DNA of 58,616 bases from Acidobacteriota bacterium (GTDB taxonomy: Bacteria; Acidobacteriota; Vicinamibacteria; Marinacidobacterales; Marinacidobacteraceae). The first letter of the stretch is position 1, and each line of letters begins with the position of its first letter. Location: NCBI GenBank assembly GCA_022826195.1, contig JAJDVI010000064.1:1-58616 (forward strand), read 5' to 3'. The translations under genes and the position numbers were made by a program. Positions 27,090-34,720 of this stretch are shown piece after piece. A model generated the notes under the pieces. That model did no database searches. It had not been told where the DNA came from and saw only the letters and a program-made list of their open reading frames with translations.

Positions 27090-28307
27090 ATGCGCACGAG
27101 GAACTGTTTGCTGGCGTTCGCGCTCTTCTCTGCTGCCGGCGCCGGCGCGCAGGACTGGCCGCAGTGGCGGGGTCCCGCGCGCGACGGCGCGGTGTCCGGG
27201 TTCGAGGCGCCCGCCGCGTGGCCGGAAACGCTGACGCCGGTATGGACCGTCGACGTCGGCACCGGCTACGCGACCCCGCTCCTGGTGGACGGAAACCTCT
27301 GGCAGTTCGCCCGTTGGGGCGAGGACGAGGTCCTCTACTCCATGGATCCCGAGACCGGCGAGGTCCGCTGGCGTTCGGCGTATCCCGCTCCGTTCGACAT
27401 GAGCCCCGCGACCCAGCGGCACGGTCCCGGACCGAAGTCGACCCCCGCCTACGCCGCCGGGCGGCTGTTCGTCCACGGCATGACCGGATCGGTCAGCGCC
27501 TTCGATGCGGCCGGCGGCGAGCAGCTCTGGCACGTCCCGGGCACCGGGGTCGAGCCGCTCTACCACACGAGCGCCTCGCCGCTCGTTCACGGCGGACTCG
27601 TCATCGTCCACGTCGGGGGACACGACGACGGCGCGCTGACGGCGTTCGATACGGAGACCGGCGACATCCGCTGGTCCTGGGACGGCGACGGCCCCGCCTA
27701 CGGCTCCCCAATGCTGTTCACCTTCGACGGCGTGGAGCAGGTGGTGACCTTCACCCAGGATCACTTCGTGGGGGTTTCGGTGGCCGACGGCTCGCTGCTC
27801 TGGAGCCGGCCCTTCAGCACGCAGTCCGACACCACCTCGCAGACGCCCGTCCGCTACCGGGACCTCGTGATCCAGAACGGGAGAGGGAACGGGGTGACGG
27901 CCTTCCGCGTGGCCCGGGACGGCGACGGCTGGACCACCGAGGACGTCTGGAGTACCAGGGAGTACTCCCTCCACATGGCGAACCCGGTGGTCCGGGACGG
28001 GGTGATGTTCGGCCTCTCGCACCGGAACCGGGGCCAGTACTTCGCGCTGGACCTGGACTCCGGGGAAGCGCTCTGGGAGAGCACGCCGCGCCAGGCCGAG
28101 AACGCCGCGCTGGTGCGGGCGGGGAACATCGTCTTCTCGCTGCAGGAGGACGCCGAACTGGTGATCTTCGAGGCGAGCCGCGCCGGGCTCGAGGAGATCA
28201 AGCGCTATGAGGTCGCGGACAGCGAGACCTGGACCCAACCCACGGTGGCGGGCGACCGGATCTACGTGAAGGACGTGTCGCGGCTTCGCCGCTGGGACAT
28301 TCGCTGA
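27090..28307 (+). CDS. Secreted PQQ-like beta-propeller protein
   Basis: A 405-residue exported protein from ATG 27090, with a signal peptide ending near GAGAQ. The mature N-terminus WPQWRGPARDGAVSG is the hallmark of a widespread family of outer PQQ-binding-like (pyrrolo-quinoline quinone repeat) propellers. Blade motifs recur: LYSMDPETGEVRWRS, VSAFDAAGGEQLW, LTAFDTETGDIRWSW and FALDLDSGEALWES. No dehydrogenase catalytic residues are evident, so it more likely binds a partner or cell-surface ligand. Function unknown. Confidence 0.85.
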   Translation: MRTRNCLLAFALFSAAGAGAQDWPQWRGPARDGAVSGFEAPAAWPETLTPVWTVDVGTGYATPLLVDGNLWQFARWGEDEVLYSMDPETGEVRWRSAYPAPFDMSPATQRHGPGPKSTPAYAAGRLFVHGMTGSVSAFDAAGGEQLWHVPGTGVEPLYHTSASPLVHGGLVIVHVGGHDDGALTAFDTETGDIRWSWDGDGPAYGSPMLFTFDGVEQVVTFTQDHFVGVSVADGSLLWSRPFSTQSDTTSQTPVRYRDLVIQNGRGNGVTAFRVARDGDGWTTEDVWSTREYSLHMANPVVRDGVMFGLSHRNRGQYFALDLDSGEALWESTPRQAENAALVRAGNIVFSLQEDAELVIFEASRAGLEEIKRYEVADSETWTQPTVAGDRIYVKDVSRLRRWDIR

Positions 28308-28377
28308 ACCGGGGCGGCCCCGTTCGCAATCGGAACTCCGGCGCCGCCGCGTGCGCGAATCGGGTATGAGATCAGTT

Positions 28378-28396
28378 TGCTATCATTCCAATAGCA
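28378..28396. promoter_or_regulatory. Candidate operator of the toxin-antitoxin operon
   Basis: TGCTAT-N7-ATAGCA is a perfect dyad in an AT-rich island 19 nt upstream of the antitoxin ATG. Ribbon-helix-helix antitoxins autoregulate from such palindromes. Confidence 0.5.
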
Positions 28397-28414
28397 CAAC
28401 CTCGAATCTCAAAC

Positions 28415-28657
28415 ATGGCCCAAATCGCCCTCCGGGGAGTCCCCGATCAGCTGCACCAGGAACTCCGGCGTTCCGCGGCGCGGAACCACCGCAGTCTGAA
28501 CCGCGAGATCCTCGCGCGACTCGAAGAGTCCGTCCACCACCGGATCACGGATGTGGAAGGCCTGCTCGAACGCATCCGGCGCCGCCGCGAGGAGATCGGG
28601 GAACTCGACCTCAGCGACAAGACGCTGCGTGAGCTCAAGAGCGCCGGCCGGTTGTGA
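28415..28657 (+). CDS. Ribbon-helix-helix antitoxin
   Basis: An 80-residue Arc/FitA-type antitoxin. The first 40 residues, MAQIALRGVPDQLHQELRRS and then NHRSLNREILARLEESV, form the ribbon-helix-helix DNA-binding domain. The charged C-terminal tail (about 45-80) should wrap the toxin. The stop overlaps the toxin start as GTGA, the usual coupled arrangement. A palindrome upstream is its likely operator. Confidence 0.88.
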   Translation: MAQIALRGVPDQLHQELRRSAARNHRSLNREILARLEESVHHRITDVEGLLERIRRRREEIGELDLSDKTLRELKSAGRL

Positions 28658-29088
28658 TCGTCGTCGACACGAACGTAGTGGTCCAGTTCGTCGCCGCCGG
28701 CGACGAACACGCTGCGGCCGCCCGGCTGTACCGGAGGGACTCCATCTGGAGTGCGCCGCCGATTCTGATGAGTGCACTCCAGAACGTTCTCGTCGGTTTC
28801 GTTCGGCGGGGCGCCATCACCGCAGGACAGGCCACCGCCATGGCCGAGGACGCCTCGGCGATCCTCGGCGAGCGGATCGCAGGCGTCTCCGGAGGGCAGA
28901 CCATCGAGGCGGCCCTCGAGTGCGGCCTCACCGCCTACGATGCCGAGTTCGTGGTGCTCGCCAGGAGACTGCGCGTCCCGCTCGCCACGCTGGACCAGGC
29001 GATCCTCAGCGGCGCACCCGACGTTGCCGTAGCCCCGGCGATCCTCGCCGCGCGTCTGGAAGGATTCGGGTCCGAACGTTTCCAGTAG
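28654..29088 (+). CDS. vapC: PIN-domain toxin (VapC-like)
   Basis: A 144-residue PIN-domain ribonuclease starting at GTG 28654. D5 in VVDTNV, D96 in AYDAEFVVLA and D114 in ATLDQAIL are the conserved acidic residues. The fourth, normally a glutamate in a SEL-type motif on helix 2, is A41 here (ILMSALQNVL). Loss of one metal ligand may weaken or abolish cleavage of tRNA or mRNA. It is partnered with the overlapping ribbon-helix-helix antitoxin. Confidence 0.85.
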   Translation: MIVVDTNVVVQFVAAGDEHAAAARLYRRDSIWSAPPILMSALQNVLVGFVRRGAITAGQATAMAEDASAILGERIAGVSGGQTIEAALECGLTAYDAEFVVLARRLRVPLATLDQAILSGAPDVAVAPAILAARLEGFGSERFQ

Positions 29089-29130
29089 ACGGAGGGGAAT
29101 TCCCGGCCGGTGAGCGGGCACCAGGCCGTT

Positions 29131-29200
29131 GCGTCACCTCCGCCGTTGAACTCCACGCCGAAGCGGGAACCGCTTGGTCCGGGGGGAGTTACGACGTGCG
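29131..29200 (+). repeat. R2 repeat, copy 1
   Basis: About 70 bp starting GCGTCACCTCCGCCGTTGAA and ending GAGTTACGACGTGCGC. Closely matches two other copies in the window (29351 and 58388), each directly followed by hairpin I of a double-hairpin repeat. The whole 29089-29406 gap is made of such repeats; I see no gene there. Confidence 0.75.
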
Positions 29201-29237
29201 CGCTGCGCCAGTTCTCCCGGTGGGGGGCGCCGCGCGT

Positions 29238-29262
29238 GCCGGCTGAAGCCGGCGTTCCAAGC
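29238..29262 (+). repeat. Double-hairpin repeat, hairpin II copy
   Basis: GCCGGC-TGAA-GCCGGC with GTTCCAAGC. The preceding hairpin I is diverged: GCGCG arms separated by inserted sequence at 29199-29234. Confidence 0.8.
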
Positions 29263-29298
29263 TGTACGTGCTGGTTGTCTGTTGGTGAGATGTGGTTT

Positions 29299-29344
29299 CG
29301 CCCGCTGCGCGGGCGATGCCGGCCGGAGGCCGGCGCTCCGAGCC
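29299..29344 (+). repeat. Double-hairpin repeat, complete copy
   Basis: Hairpin I CGCCCGC-TGC-GCGGGCG, then AT, then hairpin II GCCGGCC-GGA-GGCCGGC, then GCTCCGAGCC. Both arms of hairpin II differ from the TGAA-loop copies yet remain fully paired. Confidence 0.8.
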
Positions 29345-29350
29345 GGGGAG

Positions 29351-29415
29351 GCCACGTCGGCGGTTGAACTCCACGCCGAGGCGCGAACCGCCCTTGCCGG
29401 GGGAAGTTACGGCGT
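29351..29415 (+). repeat. R2 repeat, copy 2
   Basis: Matches copy 1 from GGCGGTTGAACTCCACGCCG onward and ends GAAGTTACGGCGTGCGC. Its GTTAC segment provides, on the minus strand, the TAA stop of gltX. Confidence 0.75.
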
Positions 29416-30891
29416 GCGCGGTGCGGGGCACCGCGCGTGCCGACCGGAGGTCGGCGTTCCAGTCTGCCTGCGATGGGTGGCTTCCAGTTGCTTTTCGCGG
29501 CGGCGGGGGACGCCGCCGAGGGCCGTGCGGGCGCGGCGCAGGCGCATGCGGGTCATCGCGCTGCCGAGCAGGACCATGGACCCGAAGAGCGGGGTGGATG
29601 ACGGGGAGCCGCTGAGGGCGACGTAGAGCGGGCGGGTGAACTTCCGGAGCTTCACGCCGAGCGAGTCGGAAAGGGCCCGGAGCGCCTGGTGGACGGCTTC
29701 AGCCGTGAACTCCGGAAGGTCCTCGAGCGCCCATTCCGCGAGCAGGAGCCATTCCGCGACCTCGGCGGGCTCGAGGCCTCCGGCGAGGGTGTCCGGATCG
29801 CGGGGCGTCTCGTCGGTGAAGAAGAGCGACGCCAGCGGTCCGAAGTCTCCCAGGGTCCGCATCCGCGGCTGCGCGAGCCCGGCGGCGGCTTCGAGGGTGT
29901 GGTCGTCGAAACGCCAGCCGCGCAGCAACCCGGCGAGTTCCGCCGGGCCGTAGTCCTCCCGCAGGTAGCGGCCGTTCAGCCACGCCAGCTTCTCGGTGTC
30001 GAAGACGGCGCCCGCCAGCGAGAGCGATCCGAGCTCGAAGTGCTCGATGAACGCTTCCAGGGGGAACTTCTCCTCTCCCTCCGCCCGGGTCCAGGCCAGC
30101 ATCCCCAGGAAGTTGAGGAGCGCTTCGGGCAGGAAACCCGCCTGCCGGTAGAAGTCGATCGAGGTCGGGCTCTTCCGCTTGCTCAGCTTGGTGCGGTTCT
30201 TGTCGTTGTTCCGGAGCAGCGGAACGTGCCAGAAGGAGGGCGGCTCCCACCCGAGGGTCTCGTAGAGCAGGAGGTGCTTGGGGAGCGACGCGATCCACTC
30301 CTCCCCGCGGATCACGTCCGTGATCTGCATCAGGTGGTCGTCCACGACGTTCGCGAGGTGGTACGTGGGGAAACCGTCGGACTTGAGGAGCACCGGATCG
30401 TCCACCGATTCCCAGTCTTTCGACAGCCCCTGCCGGAGCCGGTCGGGAAGCGCGATCCGGCCGGTCTCCGGGGTGCGGAGCCGGATGGCGTAGGCCCCGC
30501 CGGCGTCCTCCCCATAGTCCCGGTACGCCGTGCCTGCGCCCAGGAGCCGCTCGGCGACTTCCCGGCACGCCTCGACCCGCTCGCTCTGGCGGTAGGGTGC
30601 GAAGGGGCCGCCGACGTCGGGGCCCTCGTCCCAGGCGAGCCCGAGCCAGCGCAGCGACCGGAGGATGGCGGCCTCGGAGGCCCTGGTGGAACGCGCCCGG
30701 TCGGTGTCCTCGACCCGGAGCACGAAGGCGCCCCCGTGCTTCCTGGCGTAGGCGTAGTTGAGGAGCGCCTGGTACGCCGTCCCGACGTGCGGATCGCCGG
30801 TCGGCGAGGGAGCGATCCGGGTCCGGACGCTGCGCGTTCCGCCGCCTGCGGCGGCGGTGCCGGTCTGAAGACCGGCGCTCCCGGCTCTCAA
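29407..30891 (-). CDS. gltX: Glutamyl-tRNA synthetase
   Basis: A class I synthetase of about 494 residues that charges tRNA-Glu. The core begins RTRIAPSPTGDPHVGTAY (HIGH-type) and has KLSKRKSPTSI as the KMSKS loop. No ATG precedes the core; the best start is TTG 30891, which overlaps the upstream stop as TTGA and adds about 18 residues encoded by a double-hairpin repeat (RAGSAGLQTGTAAAGGG). The C-terminus also runs into a repeat: the last 20 or so residues and the stop lie in R2/double-hairpin sequence. The catalytic and anticodon-binding regions look intact. It is the last gene of the MoxR/DUF58/BatA-like operon. Confidence 0.9.
   Translation of the reverse strand: MRAGSAGLQTGTAAAGGGTRSVRTRIAPSPTGDPHVGTAYQALLNYAYARKHGGAFVLRVEDTDRARSTRASEAAILRSLRWLGLAWDEGPDVGGPFAPYRQSERVEACREVAERLLGAGTAYRDYGEDAGGAYAIRLRTPETGRIALPDRLRQGLSKDWESVDDPVLLKSDGFPTYHLANVVDDHLMQITDVIRGEEWIASLPKHLLLYETLGWEPPSFWHVPLLRNNDKNRTKLSKRKSPTSIDFYRQAGFLPEALLNFLGMLAWTRAEGEEKFPLEAFIEHFELGSLSLAGAVFDTEKLAWLNGRYLREDYGPAELAGLLRGWRFDDHTLEAAAGLAQPRMRTLGDFGPLASLFFTDETPRDPDTLAGGLEPAEVAEWLLLAEWALEDLPEFTAEAVHQALRALSDSLGVKLRKFTRPLYVALSGSPSSTPLFGSMVLLGSAMTRMRLRRARTALGGVPRRREKQLEATHRRQTGTPTSGRHARCPAPRTP
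29416..29464 (+). repeat. Double-hairpin repeat, complete copy in the gltX 3' end
   Basis: Hairpin I GCGCGGTGC-GGG-GCACCGCGC, then GT, then hairpin II GCCGACC-GGA-GGTCGGC, then GTTCCAGTC. It lies inside the coding frame of gltX, antisense, and follows R2 copy 2 directly. Confidence 0.85.
30841..30886 (+). repeat. Double-hairpin repeat in the gltX 5' end
   Basis: Hairpin I GCCGCC-TGC-GGCGGC, then GGT, then hairpin II GCCGGTC-TGAA-GACCGGC, then GCTCCCGGCTC. It separates the BatA-like stop from the gltX core and is translated as the first residues of GltX. Confidence 0.85.
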
Positions 30892-32744
30892 ACCGTGGCG
30901 TGGCGGTGGAAGGCGACCCACTCGGCGACGATCAGCAGGAGCGCGAAGAGCGCCAGGATCGGCCAGATGGCGCTCGCGACGGTTCCCGCCGGCGCGAGCG
31001 TCGCCGGCGGTTCCCCGGCCCACGCGGACTGGTTCAGGTCCGAGGCGCGCCGGTCGAGCAGGCTCGCCGCCACCACGACCTCACGCCCGCCCCCGGCGGC
31101 GTAGTAGAGGGAAGGCTCGCTGGCGTCGAAGGAGATCTCGGAGCCCAGGCGGCGCGACGGCACTTCCCGGCCCTCGGCGTCGAAGACGGAGCCGGCGGCC
31201 ATCGCCACCCGGGCCTGTCCCAGCCCGACGCGGCGGACCTCCACGTCCGTCAGCCAGCTCAGGGCGCGGGAGAGCAGCAGGGGGAAATCCGCCTGGAGCG
31301 GCAGATTGGACCGGGCGATCGGGAAAGCGAACGCCAGGCTGCGCAAGGGGCTCTCCCGGGCCGCGAGCAGCCCGAGGCGCGAGTCGCCGAGCAGCAGCGT
31401 CCACGGGCTCCGGTCCCCGAGCGAGGCCGCGTCGAACGCTTCCACGTCCCGGGCCAGCGCGTCCTCGAAGTTGAGATCCCGGAGGAGCGGGTGTTCCGTC
31501 TGCCCCCGCACCACCGGCAGCATGACCGTCGTCCCCTCGTCGTCCCCCGGGCCGGCGGCCTCGCCCGCGAGACGTGACGGGAGCCACCCGGCGCTTCCGG
31601 ACCCGGCGAAGAGCACCGGCACCGCGGGCATCGCCTCCGGAGGCGCGCCCTCGACGACCACGAGGTCCAGCGAGCCGGAATCGAGATCGGCAAGCGCGTC
31701 CGGGCCCGGGGGCGCCATCGACAGACTGACCCGCGGGTCGAGGCGCAGGGCCGCCTCCCAGAAGGGATTCGGTCCCCCGGCGAGGAGCACCCGGAGCCGG
31801 TTCCGGGCCGGGATGTAGGCGTGCGCCACGTCGTCGGCAGCCAGGCCGTCCTCCCCGGAGATCGCGATCACGGCGCGCACCGGTCCGGCGACGAATCCGG
31901 TCAGCGGCACCGTCTCGCCGAGCGGCGTTCCGGGATCGGGCCGAAGCGTCCGGCGCGCGGAGGCGCCGCCCGCACCGTCGATCTGGAGGACGACGACGCC
32001 GGCGTCCTCCTCGCCCGCCGGATGCCGGACGACCTCGATGAACGCCTCGAAGCGGCCCGGATCGGACGGCAGCGGGCGGACGTCGAACGCCGTGATCCCG
32101 GCGTTCGGCACCGACTCGAAGACCGAGAGGCGCTCCACGCCCTCGGGCGCTTCCGGCACGTACACCCCGTCCCCGACAAAGATCACGTCGGCCGCCGGGG
32201 CGGCAGCGGAGCCCGGCCCGAGCAGGTCCGCCACCTCGGGAAAGCGGTGTTCCCGGCCGTGCACCGGGCCGAGGTCGTCGAGGGCCTCGAGCGCCTCCCG
32301 CCGGCCGATGAAGGAACGCCCCCCGCGATCCCCGGCGGTGTCGAGTAGCAGGAACTCGCTCGTCTCGCTGCTGCCGGTCAGGATGCGGCGCACCTGCTCC
32401 GCCGCCTGATCCCAGCGTGTCCCGCCTCCGGGGAGCGCCGCCGCCATGCTCGGCGCGGTGTCCATCACGACGACGATCCGGCCGCCCCGGGCGGCGCCCT
32501 CGGGCAGCGGTTGCGCCATCGCCAGGATCACGGCGAGTCCGGCCAGGAGCGCGATCACCAGCGAAACGAGCCAGCGCCAGAAGTCCTCGCGGCGCCGGCG
32601 TTCGTCGAGGACCCGGCGCCAGATGAGGTTCGAGGGAACCACCACCGGCTGAGGCTCGGGCCGCACCCAGTAGAGCACCACGATGATGCCCGCGGTCAGC
32701 AGGACGCCCAGCGCGATCAGCAGCGGAGCGGCGCCGAATCCCAT
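30888..32744 (-). CDS. BatA-like membrane protein with vWA domain
   Basis: A 618-residue inner-membrane protein. Two N-terminal helices (about 5-26 and 58-76) flank the BatA signature (PSNLIWRRVLDERRRREDFWRWLVS). A von Willebrand A-like domain follows, opening with RIVVVMDTAPSM, where the MIDAS DxSxS reads DxAxS. A periplasmic beta-rich region (DVRPLPSDPGRFEAFIEVVR) and a third helix (about 590-610) complete it. Such proteins accompany MoxR AAA ATPases and DUF58 proteins in stress or maturation systems. It lies 11 nt after the DUF58 gene. Confidence 0.85.
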   Translation of the reverse strand: MGFGAAPLLIALGVLLTAGIIVVLYWVRPEPQPVVVPSNLIWRRVLDERRRREDFWRWLVSLVIALLAGLAVILAMAQPLPEGAARGGRIVVVMDTAPSMAAALPGGGTRWDQAAEQVRRILTGSSETSEFLLLDTAGDRGGRSFIGRREALEALDDLGPVHGREHRFPEVADLLGPGSAAAPAADVIFVGDGVYVPEAPEGVERLSVFESVPNAGITAFDVRPLPSDPGRFEAFIEVVRHPAGEEDAGVVVLQIDGAGGASARRTLRPDPGTPLGETVPLTGFVAGPVRAVIAISGEDGLAADDVAHAYIPARNRLRVLLAGGPNPFWEAALRLDPRVSLSMAPPGPDALADLDSGSLDLVVVEGAPPEAMPAVPVLFAGSGSAGWLPSRLAGEAAGPGDDEGTTVMLPVVRGQTEHPLLRDLNFEDALARDVEAFDAASLGDRSPWTLLLGDSRLGLLAARESPLRSLAFAFPIARSNLPLQADFPLLLSRALSWLTDVEVRRVGLGQARVAMAAGSVFDAEGREVPSRRLGSEISFDASEPSLYYAAGGGREVVVAASLLDRRASDLNQSAWAGEPPATLAPAGTVASAIWPILALFALLLIVAEWVAFHRHATV

Positions 32745-32755
32745 TCGGGTGCCTG

Positions 32756-33643
32756 CTAACGGATGAACCGGTCCGTCTTGAAGATCGCCATGACGGCGTC
32801 CTCGAAGGGCTCACCGCTGTTCGCGACGCAGAATCCGAAGCCGTAGCGGGAGCAGTACTCCTCGACCTTCTCCTGATGCTGGGCGAGCGCTTTCTGGTAG
32901 CGGTCCAGCAGTCTCGGGGTGACCCGGACCCGGCGCTCGGAGCCGTCTTCGCTGTCGGTGAGCAGCGCCTCGTCGGGAAGCGCCGGGTCGAGCTCCTCCG
33001 GCGTGAGCACCTGCACCACGAACAGGTCGTGCTTCTGGAAGCGGCAGGCGTCGAACGCCCCCAGCAGGTCCTCCTCGTCCATGAGGTCCGAGAGCACCAC
33101 CGCCAGTCCGCGTTTGCGGCGCGAGCCGAAGAAGGTCCGGAAAGAGGCCGCGAGCGAGGTCGCGCCGCCGGTATCTCCCGCATCGAGGAACCGGAAGGCG
33201 CGGAAGATCTGGTTCCGTCCCCGTTTCGGCGCCATCCACCCGTCGATCTTCCGGCCGTACCAGACGATCGAAATGAGATCGTGATTCATCAGGCCGATGT
33301 AGGAGAGCGCCCCGGCCATCTTGCGGGCGAAGTCGAACTTGGGGGGGTTCCCGAACGCCATGGAAGCGCTGCGGTCCACGAACAGGTAGACCGGCAGGTC
33401 CGCCTCCTCGTCGAAGATCCGGAGCACCAGCTTGTCGAGCCGGAGGAACGCCTTCCAGTCCACGTCGCGCGTGTCGTCCCCGTCCACGTAGGGCCGGTAG
33501 TCGGCGAGTTCGATGCCGGACCCGCGCTTGCGGGCGCGGTGTTCACCGCGGTGCCGGCTCGGGAGCATCCGGGTGGCCATGAGCTTCAGGTACTCGAGCC
33601 GCTCCATGAAGTCGTTGTCGAAGAGCGTGCCCGAATTGCTCAT
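32756..33643 (-). CDS. DUF58 (vWA-like) protein
   Basis: A 295-residue protein with the DUF58 core GSGIELADYRPYVDGDDTRDVDWKAFLR and an intact MIDAS-like motif VDRSASM. It is a cytoplasmic vWA-type partner of MoxR ATPases; the molecular task is not established. Its neighbours MoxR (upstream) and BatA-like protein (downstream) are the standard set. Confidence 0.92.
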   Translation of the reverse strand: MSNSGTLFDNDFMERLEYLKLMATRMLPSRHRGEHRARKRGSGIELADYRPYVDGDDTRDVDWKAFLRLDKLVLRIFDEEADLPVYLFVDRSASMAFGNPPKFDFARKMAGALSYIGLMNHDLISIVWYGRKIDGWMAPKRGRNQIFRAFRFLDAGDTGGATSLAASFRTFFGSRRKRGLAVVLSDLMDEEDLLGAFDACRFQKHDLFVVQVLTPEELDPALPDEALLTDSEDGSERRVRVTPRLLDRYQKALAQHQEKVEEYCSRYGFGFCVANSGEPFEDAVMAIFKTDRFIR

Positions 33644-33697
33644 GCCGGGTGCCTGTCCGCTCCTCGGGATCGGTGGTGCTGGCCGCTTCGGCGGCGG

Positions 33698-34720
33698 TCA
33701 GGCGCCGGGCGGATCGATCGTGGCGATGATCTCGCGAAGGATGTCGTCGGTGTCCACCTTGTCGGCCTCGCCCTCGAAGTTGAGGAGCAACCGGTGTCGA
33801 AGCGTCGGAAAGACGCTGTCCCGGACGTCCTCCGCGGCGACGTGCACGCGGCCTCGAAGGAGCGCCAGGAACTTCCCGGACAGGACGAGCGCCTGGGTCC
33901 CCCGGGGACTGGCTCCGAACTTGACGTAGCGGTTCGTGAGCGCGTGCGCGTACTTCGACCCGGGGTGGGTCCCCATGGTCAACCGGATGGCGTAGTCCTC
34001 GATGGGGCGGGCGATGGGCACCGACAGCACGGTGTCCCGCATCTCGAGGACCTCGTCCCGGGTCACCATCGGCCGGGCCTGCAACTCTTCCACCGTGGTC
34101 GTCCGCTCCACGATTTCCCGCAGCTCGTCCTCGCTCGGGTAGCCGATCCGCAGCTTCATCAGGAAACGGTCCATCTGGGCCTCGGGCAGCGGGTAGGTGC
34201 CTTCGAGCTCGATGGGGTTCTGGGTGGCCATCACGAAGAAGGGCTCCTCGAGCTTGTGGGTCTTGTTGCCGACCGAGACGCTCTTCTCCTGCATCGCCTC
34301 GAGGAGGGCCGACTGCGACTTCGGGGTCGCCCGGTTGACCTCGTCCGCGAGCATCAGGTTGCAGAAGATGGGCCCCGGCTGGAAGTCCAGGATCTTGGCG
34401 CCGGTGTCCGTCTCCCGCACCACGTTGGTCCCCAGGATGTCGCCCGGCATGAGGTCCGGCGTGAACTGCACCCGGTTGAACTTGAGGTGCATGGCCTCGG
34501 AGAGGGTCTGGACGATCTTCGTCTTGCCGAGCCCCGGGATGCCTTCGAGCAGCACGTGTCCGCGCGTGAGCAGGCAGGTGATGATCCCGCTGACGACTTC
34601 CTGGTTGCCGACGATGACGCGTCCGACCTCGGCCTGGATGCGATCGTGGCGATCGCGAAACGCCTCGACCCGGCTCTCGATATCGAAGGCCGGGTCCGCA
34701 AGTGCGGTTTCCGGGGTCAT
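33698..34720 (-). CDS. MoxR-family AAA+ ATPase
   Basis: A 340-residue AAA_3 ATPase. Walker A is EGIPGLGKT (about 59-67) and Walker B is MLADEVNR (123-130), with sensor I in MATQNPIELEGTYPLPEAQMDRF. MoxR proteins act as chaperones that assemble or activate complexes, usually with a vWA partner. The start overlaps the stop of the upstream membrane-protein gene as ATGA. Confidence 0.95.
   Translation of the reverse strand: MTPETALADPAFDIESRVEAFRDRHDRIQAEVGRVIVGNQEVVSGIITCLLTRGHVLLEGIPGLGKTKIVQTLSEAMHLKFNRVQFTPDLMPGDILGTNVVRETDTGAKILDFQPGPIFCNLMLADEVNRATPKSQSALLEAMQEKSVSVGNKTHKLEEPFFVMATQNPIELEGTYPLPEAQMDRFLMKLRIGYPSEDELREIVERTTTVEELQARPMVTRDEVLEMRDTVLSVPIARPIEDYAIRLTMGTHPGSKYAHALTNRYVKFGASPRGTQALVLSGKFLALLRGRVHVAAEDVRDSVFPTLRHRLLLNFEGEADKVDTDDILREIIATIDPPGA

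Noticed and set aside
29089..29406. CRISPR array
   Set aside because: Repeats are unequal, contain strong hairpins and are not separated by uniform unique spacers; they are dispersed elsewhere too.
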